Of a stretch of DNA of 51,364 nt, positions 1-8,004 are shown piece after piece (within the stretch, counting starts at the first letter, position 1; each line of letters begins with the position of its first letter). Both the position numbers and the translations under genes were made by a program. Location of the stretch: the NCBI RefSeq assembly GCF_004000845.1, contig NZ_BIMA01000048.1, positions 1 to 51,364 of the forward strand. The letters run 5' to 3'. The notes under the pieces are model-generated. The model saw only the letters and a program-made list of their open reading frames with translations. It did no database searches and was not told the DNA's origin. This stretch comes from Paenibacillus koleovorans NBRC 103111. Lineage in GTDB: Bacteria; Bacillota; Bacilli; Paenibacillales; NBRC-103111.

Positions 1-61
1 GCCTTGAAGACGGATTCCTTGTCAACCTGTCCCCAGTCCCCGAACGCCATAACCACTGGAT

Positions 62-248
62 GCAGTCCGAAAAAGTCGGACTGCAAGGCCGCTCCTAGGC
101 AGATTAGGCTCCTCAGTCCGAGTTTGCCGAATTGGAGCGGGGGTTTCTGTAAGAGGTGCGTAATAACGCCTCTGTAAATGGGTAAACTCGGACTGGAGCA
201 CCCTTACATTTAGCGGATGCCTCCCATAGTCAGGAAAAGTCGGACTAC
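62..248. repeat. Intergenic inverted repeats, AGTCCGA family
   Basis: The gene-free left edge holds nested inverted repeats. A perfect 9-bp hairpin (GCAGTCCGA, loop AAAAG, TCGGACTGC) lies at 62-84. A 12-bp arm at 114-125 (CAGTCCGAGTTT) pairs with 184-195, enclosing a smaller stem at 152-161/166-173. A weaker copy (TAGTC...GACTA) lies near 228-248. The same heptamer recurs at 8321-8452, and a related GGACTAATTC/GAATTAGTCC pair lies at 4859-4902. No protein is evident. Whether the repeats act as RNA structures or are inert is unknown. Confidence 0.7.
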
Positions 249-342
249 ATCACAATGGACAATGGAGGCCGTTGTCTCCGTCCCTAAAGAGGGAAACCTT
301 TGGGTTCGCCCCAAAAAACTTATACTTTCTTAATGAAACCAT

Positions 343-365
343 AAAAAAAGGCCCCGAAGGGCCTT
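343..365 (-). terminator. Rho-independent terminator of the isomerase/oxidoreductase operon
   Basis: Read on the minus strand, a stem GGCCC / GGGCC with a four-base loop is followed by seven T. It lies about 25 bases downstream of the stop codon of the sugar isomerase gene. Confidence 0.85.
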
Positions 366-390
366 CCTTGCCTAACGTCCTTACAAAATC

Positions 391-1236
391 TTAAAGTCCC
401 GCAGCCGCGAACACCTTGTCGAAGCCCGCCTTGGAGCGGCTGAGCAGCTCTTCGGCCGGCGCTGTCGGCGGCGACTGGGTCAAGATCTCCTGCGAGATCG
501 GCCCGGAGTAGCCTGTGCGCTGGAGCGCCTGCAGGAACGCCGGCAAATCGATTACGCCTTCGCCCGGATAAAGCCGGCCGTTGTCGAGCGCTTCCTCCAC
601 CGGCACATCCGGCGCATCGTTGATGTGGACGTGCACGATTTGGTCCGCGCGCAGAGCGGCGAGCTCGTCGGCTGTCTGTCCCGTCGTGTACCAGTGGTAC
701 GAATCGAGCAGCAGGCCGACGTTCGGCGCGCCGATCGCGTCGATCCAGTCGTTCGTCTGGTCGAGCGTCCAGACGAACGGATTCGCCCAGCGCGTGCGCA
801 GGTGATGCGGCCCTACATACTCGAGGCCGAAGCGGATGCCGTAGGCGCCGAGAATGTCGGCGCATGTACGCAGCCGCCGCGTGGCCAGCGCCATGAAGTG
901 CGCCGCGTTCAAGTCCGTCGCCGGCAGCACATACGTGCAGCAGCGCGTGCAGCCTAACTCGGCCGCCGCCGCCGCCGTAGCGGCCAGCTTCGTCAAGTCG
1001 CTGCGGAACCGCTCCTCGGTCGAGCGCCACTCGACCGGCAAGCCGATCGAGCCGATGGCTACGCCAGTCTCCGCCAAAACAGCAAGCGCCGTTTCTTTGC
1101 CTTCCGCCTCGACCCAGCCCAATACGTCATTCAGATCCACCGCCTGAAAGCCGTACTCCCGTGCCAGCTTGACGAACCGCTCATTCGACCCGACATCGCC
1201 CAGTCCCATTCTTGTCAATCCTCTTGTCAGCGCCAT
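391..1236 (-). CDS. Sugar phosphate isomerase/epimerase (TIM barrel, AP endonuclease 2 family)
   Basis: A 281-residue cytoplasmic protein of the xylose-isomerase-like TIM-barrel family, the fold of IolE, hydroxypyruvate isomerase and tagatose/psicose 3-epimerases. Seen in the sequence: GLEYVGPHH, LLLDSYHWY, HVHINDAP and YPGEGVIDLPAFL. These correspond to the strand ends that carry the Glu, Asp, His and Glu metal ligands in the family. The ATG start has GAGG about 6 bases upstream. It follows a Gfo/Idh/MocA oxidoreductase by 24 bases, a pairing common in inositol and rare-sugar catabolism, and a terminator lies just downstream. The exact substrate cannot be read from the sequence. Family assignment is secure; substrate is open. 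Confidence 0.85.
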   Translation of the reverse strand: MALTRGLTRMGLGDVGSNERFVKLAREYGFQAVDLNDVLGWVEAEGKETALAVLAETGVAIGSIGLPVEWRSTEERFRSDLTKLAATAAAAAELGCTRCCTYVLPATDLNAAHFMALATRRLRTCADILGAYGIRFGLEYVGPHHLRTRWANPFVWTLDQTNDWIDAIGAPNVGLLLDSYHWYTTGQTADELAALRADQIVHVHINDAPDVPVEEALDNGRLYPGEGVIDLPAFLQALQRTGYSGPISQEILTQSPPTAPAEELLSRSKAGFDKVFAAAGL

Positions 1237-1260
1237 ATCCTGCCTCAGCCTCCTATTCGC

Positions 1261-2334
1261 TTAGTAGCTCCAGTCCAGCTTCACTTCATTGCCCGTACGG
1301 GATGACTCGTAGATCGCTCCAAGAATCAGGTTGTTCGTGAAACCCGTCATCACATCGGTAAGCGGCTTTTTGCCATTTTGTACGCAATCGAGGAAATGCT
1401 GCGTCAACCGGGTGCGAGAGCCTGCGTCGTTCGTTGGAGCATTCAGCTCGACTTCCAATGGCTGGTCGAATTTCTCTGTGAGGAACTTGCCCTTCGACCC
1501 GTGCAGCGCCACGCCGCCTTCCGTCCCCATCAGGTGAATGAACGGCGTATTGTCCGTATCCATATGAACTGCCCAGCTCACTTCCAGCGTTAAGGAAGAA
1601 CCGTCCTCCATGCGGATGAAAGCAGTCGCCAGGTCCTCTACATCATAATAGCCGTCCCAGTTCGGCTTGCCCCAAGTGCCGATCCCTTTGCGATTCGGTC
1701 CGAACTCGGAATAAGTAGCTCCGGAGACCGCAACCGGTTTCGGGCTTCCCATCAAGTGCAGCGACAGGTCGAGCATGTGTACGCCGATATCGATCAGCGG
1801 ACCGCCGCCGGCTTCCGACATTTTCGTAAACCAGGTGCCCCAGCCCGGGATACCCTTGCGGCGATACCAGCCGGCTTTGGCGGTGTAGATGCGGCCCAGC
1901 TCGCCTTTGTCCACTTGCTCCTTGATTTGCAGAGCCAGCGGCTCCCAGCGCATCTGATGCGCTACCATCAGCGTCATGCCGGTCTTCTCCTGGGTGCGGA
2001 CAATACCTCGTGCAGCATCGGCGCTAATTCCCATCGGCTTCTCGAGCAGCACATGTTTGCCCGCTTCCATCGCGCTGACGGCCAGCGGAGCATGGAAAGC
2101 ATTCGGCACGCAGATGACGACCGCGTCAATATCCGGGCTAGCGATCATCTCTTCCGGGCTTTCGTATACTTTAGCAATGCCATATTGCTCCGCACGGCTC
2201 TTGGCGAGCGGCAGGAACGTATCCGTAACGCCGACTACCTCGCACAGCTCCGTTTCCTTCACGAACCCCGCCAAATGCACATTGCCGATATTGCCTGCTC
2301 CGATAACGCCTACGCGAATTCTGCTTGCGCTCAT
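1261..2334 (-). CDS. Gfo/Idh/MocA family NAD(P)-dependent oxidoreductase
   Basis: About 357 residues. The N-terminal Rossmann motif GVIGAGNIGNVH binds the dinucleotide. The catalytic EKP motif (LLEKPMG) and the C-terminal DIGVHMLDLSLHLMG helix with its histidine are present. I start at the ATG at 2334, which has GGAGGT about 11 bases upstream. The longer frame to 2493 would add 53 residues unlike the family and would run into the divergent regulator's region. The family oxidises or reduces sugars, inositols and their derivatives. It is probably co-transcribed with the downstream sugar isomerase and controlled by the divergent AraC protein. Substrate is unknown. Confidence 0.88.
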   Translation of the reverse strand: MSASRIRVGVIGAGNIGNVHLAGFVKETELCEVVGVTDTFLPLAKSRAEQYGIAKVYESPEEMIASPDIDAVVICVPNAFHAPLAVSAMEAGKHVLLEKPMGISADAARGIVRTQEKTGMTLMVAHQMRWEPLALQIKEQVDKGELGRIYTAKAGWYRRKGIPGWGTWFTKMSEAGGGPLIDIGVHMLDLSLHLMGSPKPVAVSGATYSEFGPNRKGIGTWGKPNWDGYYDVEDLATAFIRMEDGSSLTLEVSWAVHMDTDNTPFIHLMGTEGGVALHGSKGKFLTEKFDQPLEVELNAPTNDAGSRTRLTQHFLDCVQNGKKPLTDVMTGFTNNLILGAIYESSRTGNEVKLDWSY

Positions 2335-2493
2335 AATGAGATGACCTCCAATGATTATAGGAAAATTGGGTTGGAAAGCTAGTTCATCAACTCTATCGCC
2401 TATGATAAAATGAATCGAACCCAAGTGCACGACATTTTTTACGGAAAGCACCCCAAAAATTACGGCCGCCAGAACCGGAAGGAGAATCGACAA

Positions 2494-3399
2494 ATGACCG
2501 TTTTCCCTACATATCTACGTTTACACCGGAACGGCGAAAGAGAGCTGCCTTTGCACTTCAGCATTCATACGATTCTTCGCGGGTATGCGGCACATCGGCA
2601 CGATTTTCTGGAGTGCTCCTATGTGCTCGAGGGCTCGGGCTGGGAGTGGATCAACGGCATCCGGTACCGCAAAGAACCAGGCAGCTTCACCTTCGTGCTT
2701 CCTTATCAGGTGCATGAATTTCAGACGGATCCGGGCTCTTGCCTGAAACTGTACAATGCCGAATTCGCCATGAGCCTATTGATGGGACCCGATCCGGCCT
2801 ACGGCCTCCGCGATCTGTTGATCGGCGACTCCAGCACCCTTCCGTCCTATGTGCAGTTTCACGGCCAAGCCCAGCTCAGAATGAGGCGTCTGCTGGACGA
2901 GCTGATGGAAGAATTCCATACCGAGGGGCTATGGAAAAATGCGATGGTGAGGGCCAAGCTGATGGAGGTGCTCGTCCATTTCGACCGGCAGCGCCGCTCG
3001 GACAATCCGCAGCTGGCCGGTTCAGCTTCGCCCGTCATCCCTTCGGGCAATCCGGTTCACGGTGAGCGCGCCTTGTGGAACGTCATTCAGTACATTCACA
3101 TGCACTATCAGGAGGAGCTTTCTTTGCCCGGACTTTGCGCGACGTTCCATATTAGTGTGTCCCACTTGAGCGAAATGTTCAAACGGCATGCCGGCCAAAC
3201 GTTCCTCCAGGTGCTGCACGACGTAAGAATTCGGCATGCTTGCGCCCTGCTCGCTTCTACCGACATGACGATGGAGCAAGTGGCGCTCGAAGTCGGATAC
3301 GGCTCTTACAAGACGTTCGCCCGGCTGTTCAAGCAACGCAAAGGCATGCCGCCAAGCGACTTCCGGCAAACCGCCTTCACCGAGGAAGCTTACCCCTGA
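2494..3399 (+). CDS. AraC family transcriptional regulator with N-terminal cupin sensor
   Basis: About 301 residues. The N-terminal half is a cupin-like sugar-sensing domain (HRHDFLECSYVLEGSG, FTFVLPYQVHEF). The C-terminal hundred residues form the two helix-turn-helix units of the AraC family: LPGLCATFHISVSHLSEMFK, then MTMEQVALEVGYGSYKTFAR. The start at 2494 is chosen because GGAAGGAG lies 8-9 bases upstream; the frame stays open to 2410 without a ribosome site. It is divergent from the oxidoreductase/isomerase operon (gap 159 bases) and is likely its activator, sensing the operon's sugar. That role is inferred from position. Confidence 0.88.
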   Translation: MTVFPTYLRLHRNGERELPLHFSIHTILRGYAAHRHDFLECSYVLEGSGWEWINGIRYRKEPGSFTFVLPYQVHEFQTDPGSCLKLYNAEFAMSLLMGPDPAYGLRDLLIGDSSTLPSYVQFHGQAQLRMRRLLDELMEEFHTEGLWKNAMVRAKLMEVLVHFDRQRRSDNPQLAGSASPVIPSGNPVHGERALWNVIQYIHMHYQEELSLPGLCATFHISVSHLSEMFKRHAGQTFLQVLHDVRIRHACALLASTDMTMEQVALEVGYGSYKTFARLFKQRKGMPPSDFRQTAFTEEAYP

Positions 3400-3460
3400 C
3401 AGCACCGATCCCGCAAGAGGAGCATATGATGATTTCATGATAATCTTAACATTTTACGTC

Positions 3461-3490
3461 TTGTGCACTGGATCAATCAAAGGTTATACT
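3461..3490 (+). promoter_or_regulatory. Candidate sigma-A promoter of the corA leader
   Basis: TTGTGC at 3461-3466 and TATACT at 3485-3490, with an 18-base spacer. It would start transcription about 390 bases before the corA start codon, leaving a long leader. Confidence 0.5.
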
Positions 3491-3582
3491 AGATGGGTCC
3501 CATGGACTTGTACTTTTTCTCACAAAGCACCATCACTAATCGTATCATTCGCCAAGAATGGAACCAAAGGAGGAAGCGCCGC

Positions 3583-3684
3583 ATGGACGGAGACCGACCC
3601 AAGCCGACCCATAAACTGCTTAGAGCAGGACGTTCGACCGCTGCGTGCGCCTCGTCAGTCTTCTTTGGCCTTACCCGCTACTGA
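3583..3684 (+). CDS. Small ORF (33 aa), possible leader peptide of corA
   Basis: An ATG at 3583 follows AAAGGAGG by about 8 bases, one of the best ribosome sites in the window, and reads 33 codons to TGA. The peptide is basic at first (KPTHKLLRAGR) and ends SSVFFGLTRY. It matches no family I recognise. It lies about 200 bases upstream of corA, so it could be a regulatory upstream ORF whose translation senses magnesium or amino-acid supply. The good ribosome site is seen; the role is inferred. A chance ORF is possible. Confidence 0.4.
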   Translation: MDGDRPKPTHKLLRAGRSTAACASSVFFGLTRY

Positions 3685-3886
3685 CTGAAGTTCGCTTGCG
3701 ATGCCCCTCGCGGTTTCACCACAGTCCCTCTATAGCAGTTTAGTGCCGACATGGCACTGCTTGCATCGGTTGCAGCATGATGCGCCCCGGATGAATGTCG
3801 AGATCCGCGAGAGCGCGTGATGCTTATTTCCAATTTTCTGCTGAAACCGATCCTATTGGGGGAAACTGCTAAGGGGGGATTGAACG

Positions 3887-4822
3887 ATGAAAGTACGCCT
3901 CGTACAAAACGGCTTATTCACACCGATCGAAGACACACTGCAAATGCTCATCCCGCCGGAAAACGGCTTTTATTGGATCGACGCGGACGTGGAGGACCTG
4001 GAGATGCTCCAGCCTCTGTTCAACCTGCATGATCTTGCCGTCGAGGACTGCTTGTCCGAAGAGGGCCAGCGGCCGAAGATCGAAATTTATGACTCGCACT
4101 ATTTTATTGTGATTAACAGCATCCGGTATGACGACGAGGAAATTTTCCTGCGCGCCCTGAACATCTTCCTGTTCAAACATGCCATCATCACCGTCACCCG
4201 CAAAAAAATCAACGAGATTCGCTCAATCAAACCGGTTCTATGGGATGAGGAAGTGAATTCGGCCGACCGATTCCTGTATCATCTCGTCGATATGGTCGTG
4301 GACAATTACTTCAGCGTCGGCGACCGGATCGAGAATAAGATCGAGCTGCTCGAGGAAGATATTTTGATTCATACGAAGAAATCCCATCTGAACGAAATCG
4401 TCGGGCTGCGCAGCGAAATCCTGTGGCTGAAGAAAATGCTCGTGCCGCAAAAGGACGTCATCTGGACGCTCAACAAAAAGGAACTCAAGTTGATCGACGA
4501 TCAATTGCAAAAGTATTTCAGCGACATCTACGAGAACGCCGTGAAAATTACGGAGACATTCGAGACGTTCCGCGATCTCGTCGGGAACTTGCGGGAAGCT
4601 TACCAGTCCTCGGTTGCGAACCGCGCGAACGAAATTATGCGCATCTTCACCGCGCTGACGACGATTTTCATGCCGCTGACCATTATCACCGGAATCTATG
4701 GGATGAACTTCGAACATATGCCGGAGCTGCAAACGCGTTTCGGATACTTTATGGTGCTGGGCTTTATGGTGCTGACCGGCGGCTCGATGTTTTATTTCTT
4801 CAAGCGCAAGGACTGGTTCTGA
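3887..4822 (+). CDS. corA: CorA family magnesium/divalent cation transporter
   Basis: A 311-residue CorA-type channel importing Mg2+ (Co2+ or Ni2+ in some members) across the cytoplasmic membrane as a pentamer. The N-terminal two thirds form the cytoplasmic funnel with long acidic helices. The C-terminus has two membrane segments: the first (FTALTTIFMPLTIITGIYG) ends in the signature GMN, the loop continues FEHMPEL, then comes a second hydrophobic helix and a short basic tail (FKRKDWF). Start: ATG 3887 with AAGGGGGG upstream. Length is usual for the family. A terminator follows at 4976-5003. Regulation may act through the unusually long leader upstream. Confidence 0.93.
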   Translation: MKVRLVQNGLFTPIEDTLQMLIPPENGFYWIDADVEDLEMLQPLFNLHDLAVEDCLSEEGQRPKIEIYDSHYFIVINSIRYDDEEIFLRALNIFLFKHAIITVTRKKINEIRSIKPVLWDEEVNSADRFLYHLVDMVVDNYFSVGDRIENKIELLEEDILIHTKKSHLNEIVGLRSEILWLKKMLVPQKDVIWTLNKKELKLIDDQLQKYFSDIYENAVKITETFETFRDLVGNLREAYQSSVANRANEIMRIFTALTTIFMPLTIITGIYGMNFEHMPELQTRFGYFMVLGFMVLTGGSMFYFFKRKDWF

Positions 4823-4858
4823 ATCCGCCACCTGTCCGCTGCAGATTAGCGACAAAAC

Positions 4859-4902
4859 GGACTAATTCCCGTGCAAACACTGTTCCCGAGCCGAATTAGT
4901 CC
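4859..4902. repeat. Inverted repeat downstream of corA
   Basis: GGACTAATTC (4859-4868) is the exact reverse complement of GAATTAGTCC (4893-4902). A further GCCGAATTAG copy lies near 4941. It is related to the AGTCCGA/CCGAATTAG repeats at 62-248 and 8321-8452. Confidence 0.65.
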
Positions 4903-4975
4903 AAAATTGGACCAACACCCGCTCAACCTGCTGCTCACGTGCCGAATTAGCACCAGTCTTTCCTTATTTTTACTG

Positions 4976-5003
4976 CCCGCGACCACCCATGGTCGCGGGT
5001 TTT
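4976..5003 (+). terminator. Terminator after corA
   Basis: A perfect 9-bp stem CCCGCGACC / GGTCGCGGG with a 6-base loop followed by TTTT, about 150 bases after the corA stop. Confidence 0.8.
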
Positions 5004-5108
5004 CCATTATGCTCATTCCCCCTTTCACATATACACTGCTGCTATCCCCCATCATCCCCCCATTCCATTAGTCTGCCACTGCAATTGCCACCGTCATCGT
5101 CAACCGAA

Positions 5109-6209
5109 TTAAGCCGACTGCTCCGCAGTCAGCGACCCTAGCGGGGCCTTTCCCGCAGCTACTCCTGCTGTTCCTGCGGCTCCTGCCGCTTGCGCCTGCG
5201 CGCCCGATGCCCCGCCGGCCGCCACCGCCCGGCGGTAGCGGAGCCGCAGCAGCCGCAGCCACTCGTAAGTCCGCTCCAGCTGGGCGCCTGACAGCTCGTG
5301 CTCCGCCCCGTACAGCCGCGTCACGATCGGCTTCAGGAACCGGTCTCCGGCTTCGCCGAACGCCTGCCAAGCCTGCTCCCGCTCTGCCTGCGGAACGCCG
5401 CGCAGGGCGGAATCGATGAGCGGCTCCATGTCGTAGCCCTCCTTGTCCAGCTCCTCGATGCGCGAGAGCAGCTCCCGCGACGGCAAGCTCAGCCGCTGCT
5501 GCACCGCAGCCAGCTCGAGCCCTTCCGCCGCGGCCTCCAGCAGCCGCAGCCGCGCTTCCCGGCGCTCAGCCTCGCTCCTCGCGCGCAGGTCCCACTGCTG
5601 CCGCAGCCAATCCTCGAAGCCGGCCGGGTCGATCCGGTCCGCGACCCAATCGAGCGGGAACAGCGTATCCCGCTCAACAACCGCCGTCAGCCGCATAATC
5701 GGCTCGGCGTACAAGCCGGTCTTGTACTCGCCGAAGCCCGGCACCATGCGCAGCTCCTCGACCGTACGCGGCACGAACGCGCTCAGCATCCGCAGCATCC
5801 GGTTCGAAGCGATGATGAACGGCGACTTGCTCTCCTTGGCCGCCTGCTCATTTCGCCACTTGCGCAGCTCTTGGAACAGCTCCTCGCGGCTGTTCAGCTC
5901 GCTGTAATACTGGAGCATCTGCAGCGTCCTCGTTTTGCCGCCCGCCAGGAAGCTATACTCGCCCGTCGCTTCCACCATCGCCCGGAACCCTTCGCTCCGC
6001 TTCGCCTGCAACTGGCTGCGGAACTGCTGCATCATCTCGCTCCAATTCGAGCCGGTATACCAGCAAATGCGGGTCGGATTCAAATCTCCGCCCATCTCGT
6101 GCCAATCGACCGACCATTCGCCCCCTTGCTCGGAAATAGACACCTGCGCGGATGTGACGCTTTTGTCCTCCCCCTGCTTCTCGAAGCTGTTCAGAAACAC
6201 TAAATTCAT
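5109..6209 (-). CDS. HRDC domain-containing protein
   Basis: A 366-residue protein without signal peptide or membrane segment. Residues about 109-176 match the HRDC fold (ELFQELRKWRNEQAAKES, ASNRMLRMLSAFVPRTVEEL, VPGFGEYKTGLYAEPI), a helical domain that binds nucleic acid in RecQ helicases and RNase D. No helicase motor or DEDD nuclease motifs are present. Residues about 200-330 are helical and may form a helicase-C-terminal type helix-turn-helix. The C-terminus is an Ala/Gly-rich tail. The start has GGGAGG upstream. It appears monocistronic. A role in nucleic-acid handling is likely; the specific function is unknown. Confidence 0.75.
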   Translation of the reverse strand: MNLVFLNSFEKQGEDKSVTSAQVSISEQGGEWSVDWHEMGGDLNPTRICWYTGSNWSEMMQQFRSQLQAKRSEGFRAMVEATGEYSFLAGGKTRTLQMLQYYSELNSREELFQELRKWRNEQAAKESKSPFIIASNRMLRMLSAFVPRTVEELRMVPGFGEYKTGLYAEPIMRLTAVVERDTLFPLDWVADRIDPAGFEDWLRQQWDLRARSEAERREARLRLLEAAAEGLELAAVQQRLSLPSRELLSRIEELDKEGYDMEPLIDSALRGVPQAEREQAWQAFGEAGDRFLKPIVTRLYGAEHELSGAQLERTYEWLRLLRLRYRRAVAAGGASGAQAQAAGAAGTAGVAAGKAPLGSLTAEQSA

Positions 6210-6253
6210 AACTCGCTCGCCTCCCGGGCCTAATTTATACCATCCGCCAGACG

Positions 6254-6292
6254 CAAAAAAGCACCCCTCCTACGTCACGTAGAAGAGGTGCT
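6254..6292 (-). terminator. Terminator-like hairpin, minus strand
   Basis: An imperfect 16-bp stem (AGCACC... / ...GGTGCT, with CTACGT pairing ACGTAG at the tip) at 6260-6292, followed on the minus strand by six T. It sits 45 bases upstream of the HRDC gene start, so it may shield that gene from antisense transcription or attenuate its own leader. Confidence 0.5.
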
Positions 6293-6334
6293 TCCCCTTT
6301 GGTTGATGATTACGACCAATATACCATATTCCTC

Positions 6335-6600
6335 CATCCCTTACAAGGGGCAGGACGCCGATCATTCGACTCTTTTCGGAAATGTGCGACAACTGGCGTA
6401 GACAGCAGACATGCCCTGCCGGTTGCCTAGACCGTCTGCATTATGGTAACATAAATTGATTATTAAGAGCAGGCGAAATGGCGGAATGCATATGAGTACG
6501 ATGCGACGGTACACGGACAATCGCATATGGCGCAAAAAATTGAAGATCTTCAACCTACCCGGTTGAAGATTTTTTGTTTCCTTAGGGAAATAATGATGGC
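6335..6600 (+). promoter_or_regulatory. Candidate metal-responsive leader RNA (terminator attenuation) of the CDF gene
   Basis: A possible promoter (TTGGTT 6299-6304; TACCAT 6322-6327) precedes a structured stretch. GGGGCAGG at 6347-6354 can pair with TGCCCTGCC at 6412-6420, and enclosed ACGCC (6355-6359) pairs with GGCGT (6395-6399). ATGCGA near 6501 pairs with TCGCAT near 6521. GCAG(G) elements recur at 6350, 6403 and 6469. The region ends in a terminator followed closely by the CDF start. Known NiCo (czcD) riboswitches sit in this position before CDF genes and carry GCAGG-type junction motifs, but I cannot confirm the full consensus by eye. Structure and position are seen; ligand is inference. 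Confidence 0.45.
6549..6577 (+). terminator. Terminator/attenuator upstream of the CDF gene
   Basis: Stem ATCTTCAACC / GGTTGAAGAT with a short TACCC loop, followed by TTTTTTG. It ends about 38 bases before the CDF start codon, with no plus-strand gene between it and the previous promoter, which is the arrangement of transcription attenuation. Confidence 0.7.
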
Positions 6601-6614
6601 AGGGGGAACAAATT

Positions 6615-7505
6615 GTGCAGGCAGAAAAGAAACAGTCTTGGCTGGCCATCTGGCTTAGTCTGATCAGCAATCTTCTACTTACCTTCATTAAAATAATCAT
6701 CGGCGTCACGTTCAAAAGTCAAGTGCTGATCGCCGATGGCATCCATAACGCCGGGGATGTCATCGCTTCGGCCGCCGCCTTCGGCGCGATGCGCATTTCC
6801 AACCAGCCTGCGGACGACGACCACCCTTACGGGCATGGCAAAGCCGAGGTGCTCGGGGCCAGCTTCGTAGCCGTCATCCTGGCGCTCGCCGCGATCTGGA
6901 CCGGCTATCACTCCGTCGCCGCCCTGCTCGGCCCGGCTCCGGAAGCGCATTGGCTCGCATTGGTCGCCGCCGTCGTCTCGCTCGTCTGGAAGCAAGGGCT
7001 GTATTTGTACACGCTGCGAATAGGCAAGTCCGTCAACAGCAAAAGCCTGCTCGCCACCGCCTACGATCATCTGGCGGACGTGTATGCTTCCTTGGCCGCC
7101 GTCATCGGGATCGGGCTTGCACTCATCGGCGAAGCTTACGAACTGCCCTACCTCGTCTATGGCGACCCGGCTGCCGGTATTATCGTCTCGATCCTCGTGA
7201 TGAAGCTGGCCGTTGATATGGGTCGAGAAGCGGTCGACGTCTTGATGGAGAAAAATGTGAAGCAGGAGCAAATCGAGCGATACACCAGCCTGATCCAGGC
7301 GATTCCGGAGGTGAAGCGAATCGATCGCCTGCGGGCGAGAGAGCATGGACACTACGTGCTGGTCGATCTGCGAGTGAGCATCCCAGGCGAAATGTCGATC
7401 CAGGAAGGCCACGACGTCAGCCGCAAAATCAAACGCGCCGTCATGGATGCCGATTCCCAGGTGGACGAAGTGCTGATTCACATCAACCCTTGGTACAACG
7501 AGTGA
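6615..7505 (+). CDS. Cation diffusion facilitator (CDF) family metal efflux transporter
   Basis: A 296-residue inner-membrane antiporter that exports divalent metals (Zn, Mn, Co, Ni or Fe depending on subfamily). Seen: several hydrophobic helices, the metal-site motif ADGIHNAGD in the second helix, the CDF signature DDDHPYGHGKAEVLGA, a second metal pair in YDHLADVYAS, and a C-terminal cytoplasmic domain with IDRLRAREHGHYVLVDLRVS and VDEVLIHINP. The start is GTG with AGGGGG 8 bases upstream. It stands alone behind the candidate attenuating leader, so expression probably responds to the exported metal. DxxxD in one site and HxxxD-type spacing do not by themselves identify the metal. Confidence 0.92.
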   Translation: MQAEKKQSWLAIWLSLISNLLLTFIKIIIGVTFKSQVLIADGIHNAGDVIASAAAFGAMRISNQPADDDHPYGHGKAEVLGASFVAVILALAAIWTGYHSVAALLGPAPEAHWLALVAAVVSLVWKQGLYLYTLRIGKSVNSKSLLATAYDHLADVYASLAAVIGIGLALIGEAYELPYLVYGDPAAGIIVSILVMKLAVDMGREAVDVLMEKNVKQEQIERYTSLIQAIPEVKRIDRLRAREHGHYVLVDLRVSIPGEMSIQEGHDVSRKIKRAVMDADSQVDEVLIHINPWYNE

Positions 7506-7517
7506 GCCTGCTTTCCT

Positions 7518-7546
7518 TTGCCGATCGGACCCGCATCATGTATAAT
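7518..7546 (+). promoter_or_regulatory. Sigma-A promoter
   Basis: TTGCCG (7518-7523), 17-base spacer, perfect TATAAT (7541-7546), about 25 bases upstream of the ribosome site of the next small gene. Confidence 0.8.
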
Positions 7547-7577
7547 CAAGAGCATGTTTGACTAGGAGGGGCTCGCG

Positions 7578-7874
7578 ATGTCTGCCGAATTCGATTTTTT
7601 ATATGATCATAGAGAAGATACGATTACCCGCTTCGTCTGCTTCGTCGGGGAGTCGCTGCAGCGGTTCGATCTCGCCATTACGTCGACCAACCGGTTTTAC
7701 GGCAAAAAGCTCGTTACCGACATCCAGTCCGGGCGCACGGCCATTCTCGGACCGGACGATCTGGAGGAGCCGGGATACCTGGAACACGTATACAGGCTAA
7801 ACGAGGAGCAAGCGGAGGAGCTTCGCTCGTTTCTGGTGGAAGTCATCGGCATGATTCATTTTACGGATATTTAG
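7578..7874 (+). CDS. Small conserved protein, DUF3055-like
   Basis: A 98-residue acidic soluble protein. The pattern FDFLYDHREDTITRFVCF, RFDLAITSTNRFYGKKLV, GPDDLEEPGYLEHVYRLNEE and a C-terminal ELRSFLVEVIG helix agrees with my memory of the Firmicutes-restricted DUF3055 family, of unknown function. The ATG start follows AGGAGGGG by about 8 bases; a strong promoter precedes it and a terminator follows, so it is a single-gene unit. No catalytic or binding motif is visible. Confidence 0.75.
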   Translation: MSAEFDFLYDHREDTITRFVCFVGESLQRFDLAITSTNRFYGKKLVTDIQSGRTAILGPDDLEEPGYLEHVYRLNEEQAEELRSFLVEVIGMIHFTDI

Positions 7875-7891
7875 GATGGCAATAGTTAAAC

Positions 7892-7924
7892 GAGGCTCCA
7901 CCGGTGGGTGGGGCTTCTTTTTTT
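7892..7924 (+). terminator. Rho-independent terminator
   Basis: GCTCCACC / GGTGGGGC stem (one G-T pair) and a GGTG loop, followed by CTTCTTTTTTT. It ends the small-gene unit at 7578-7874. Confidence 0.85.
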
Positions 7925-8004
7925 CACGGAAATGTTACATAACGACAGGCGGGCTGTGGCAAACTAGCAAACAGGACCCAATCGGCAGAAAGCGAGGAAC
8001 CCCT

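Larger units (their letters stand above)
3400..3886 (+). other. Long leader region of corA
   Basis: A 487-base space between the AraC gene and corA. It holds a promoter-like pair (3461-3490), a 33-codon ORF with a strong ribosome site (3583-3684) and several possible stems, such as GTGCC-GACAT-GGCAC near 3752 and a CAGTC/GACTG pair around 3656-3687. I looked for the M-box (ykoK) magnesium riboswitch core and did not see it. The layout resembles the leader-peptide-controlled 5' regions of enterobacterial Mg transporter genes (mgtL, corL), but no sequence relation is claimed. Confidence 0.45.
6210..6614 (+). other. 405-base gene-free region upstream of the CDF transporter
   Basis: It holds a hairpin with T-run on the minus strand (6260-6292), a candidate leader RNA for the cation-efflux gene (6335-6580) and a terminator within that leader (6549-6577). 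A minus-strand frame over 6362-6715 overlaps the CDF gene, is unlike any protein I know and is not called. Confidence 0.6.

Noticed and set aside
2335-2493. N-terminal extension of the first Gfo/Idh gene
   Set aside because: The extra 53 residues are hydrophobic and unlike the family, and the internal ATG has a good ribosome site.
3500-3880. M-box (ykoK) magnesium riboswitch before corA
   Set aside because: The conserved GTTAGGTGAGGCTCC-type core and the GCTGCTGCCC segment could not be found.
6362-6715. 117-codon frame on the minus strand
   Set aside because: Overlaps the start of the CDF gene and the structured leader; no ribosome site or family resemblance.
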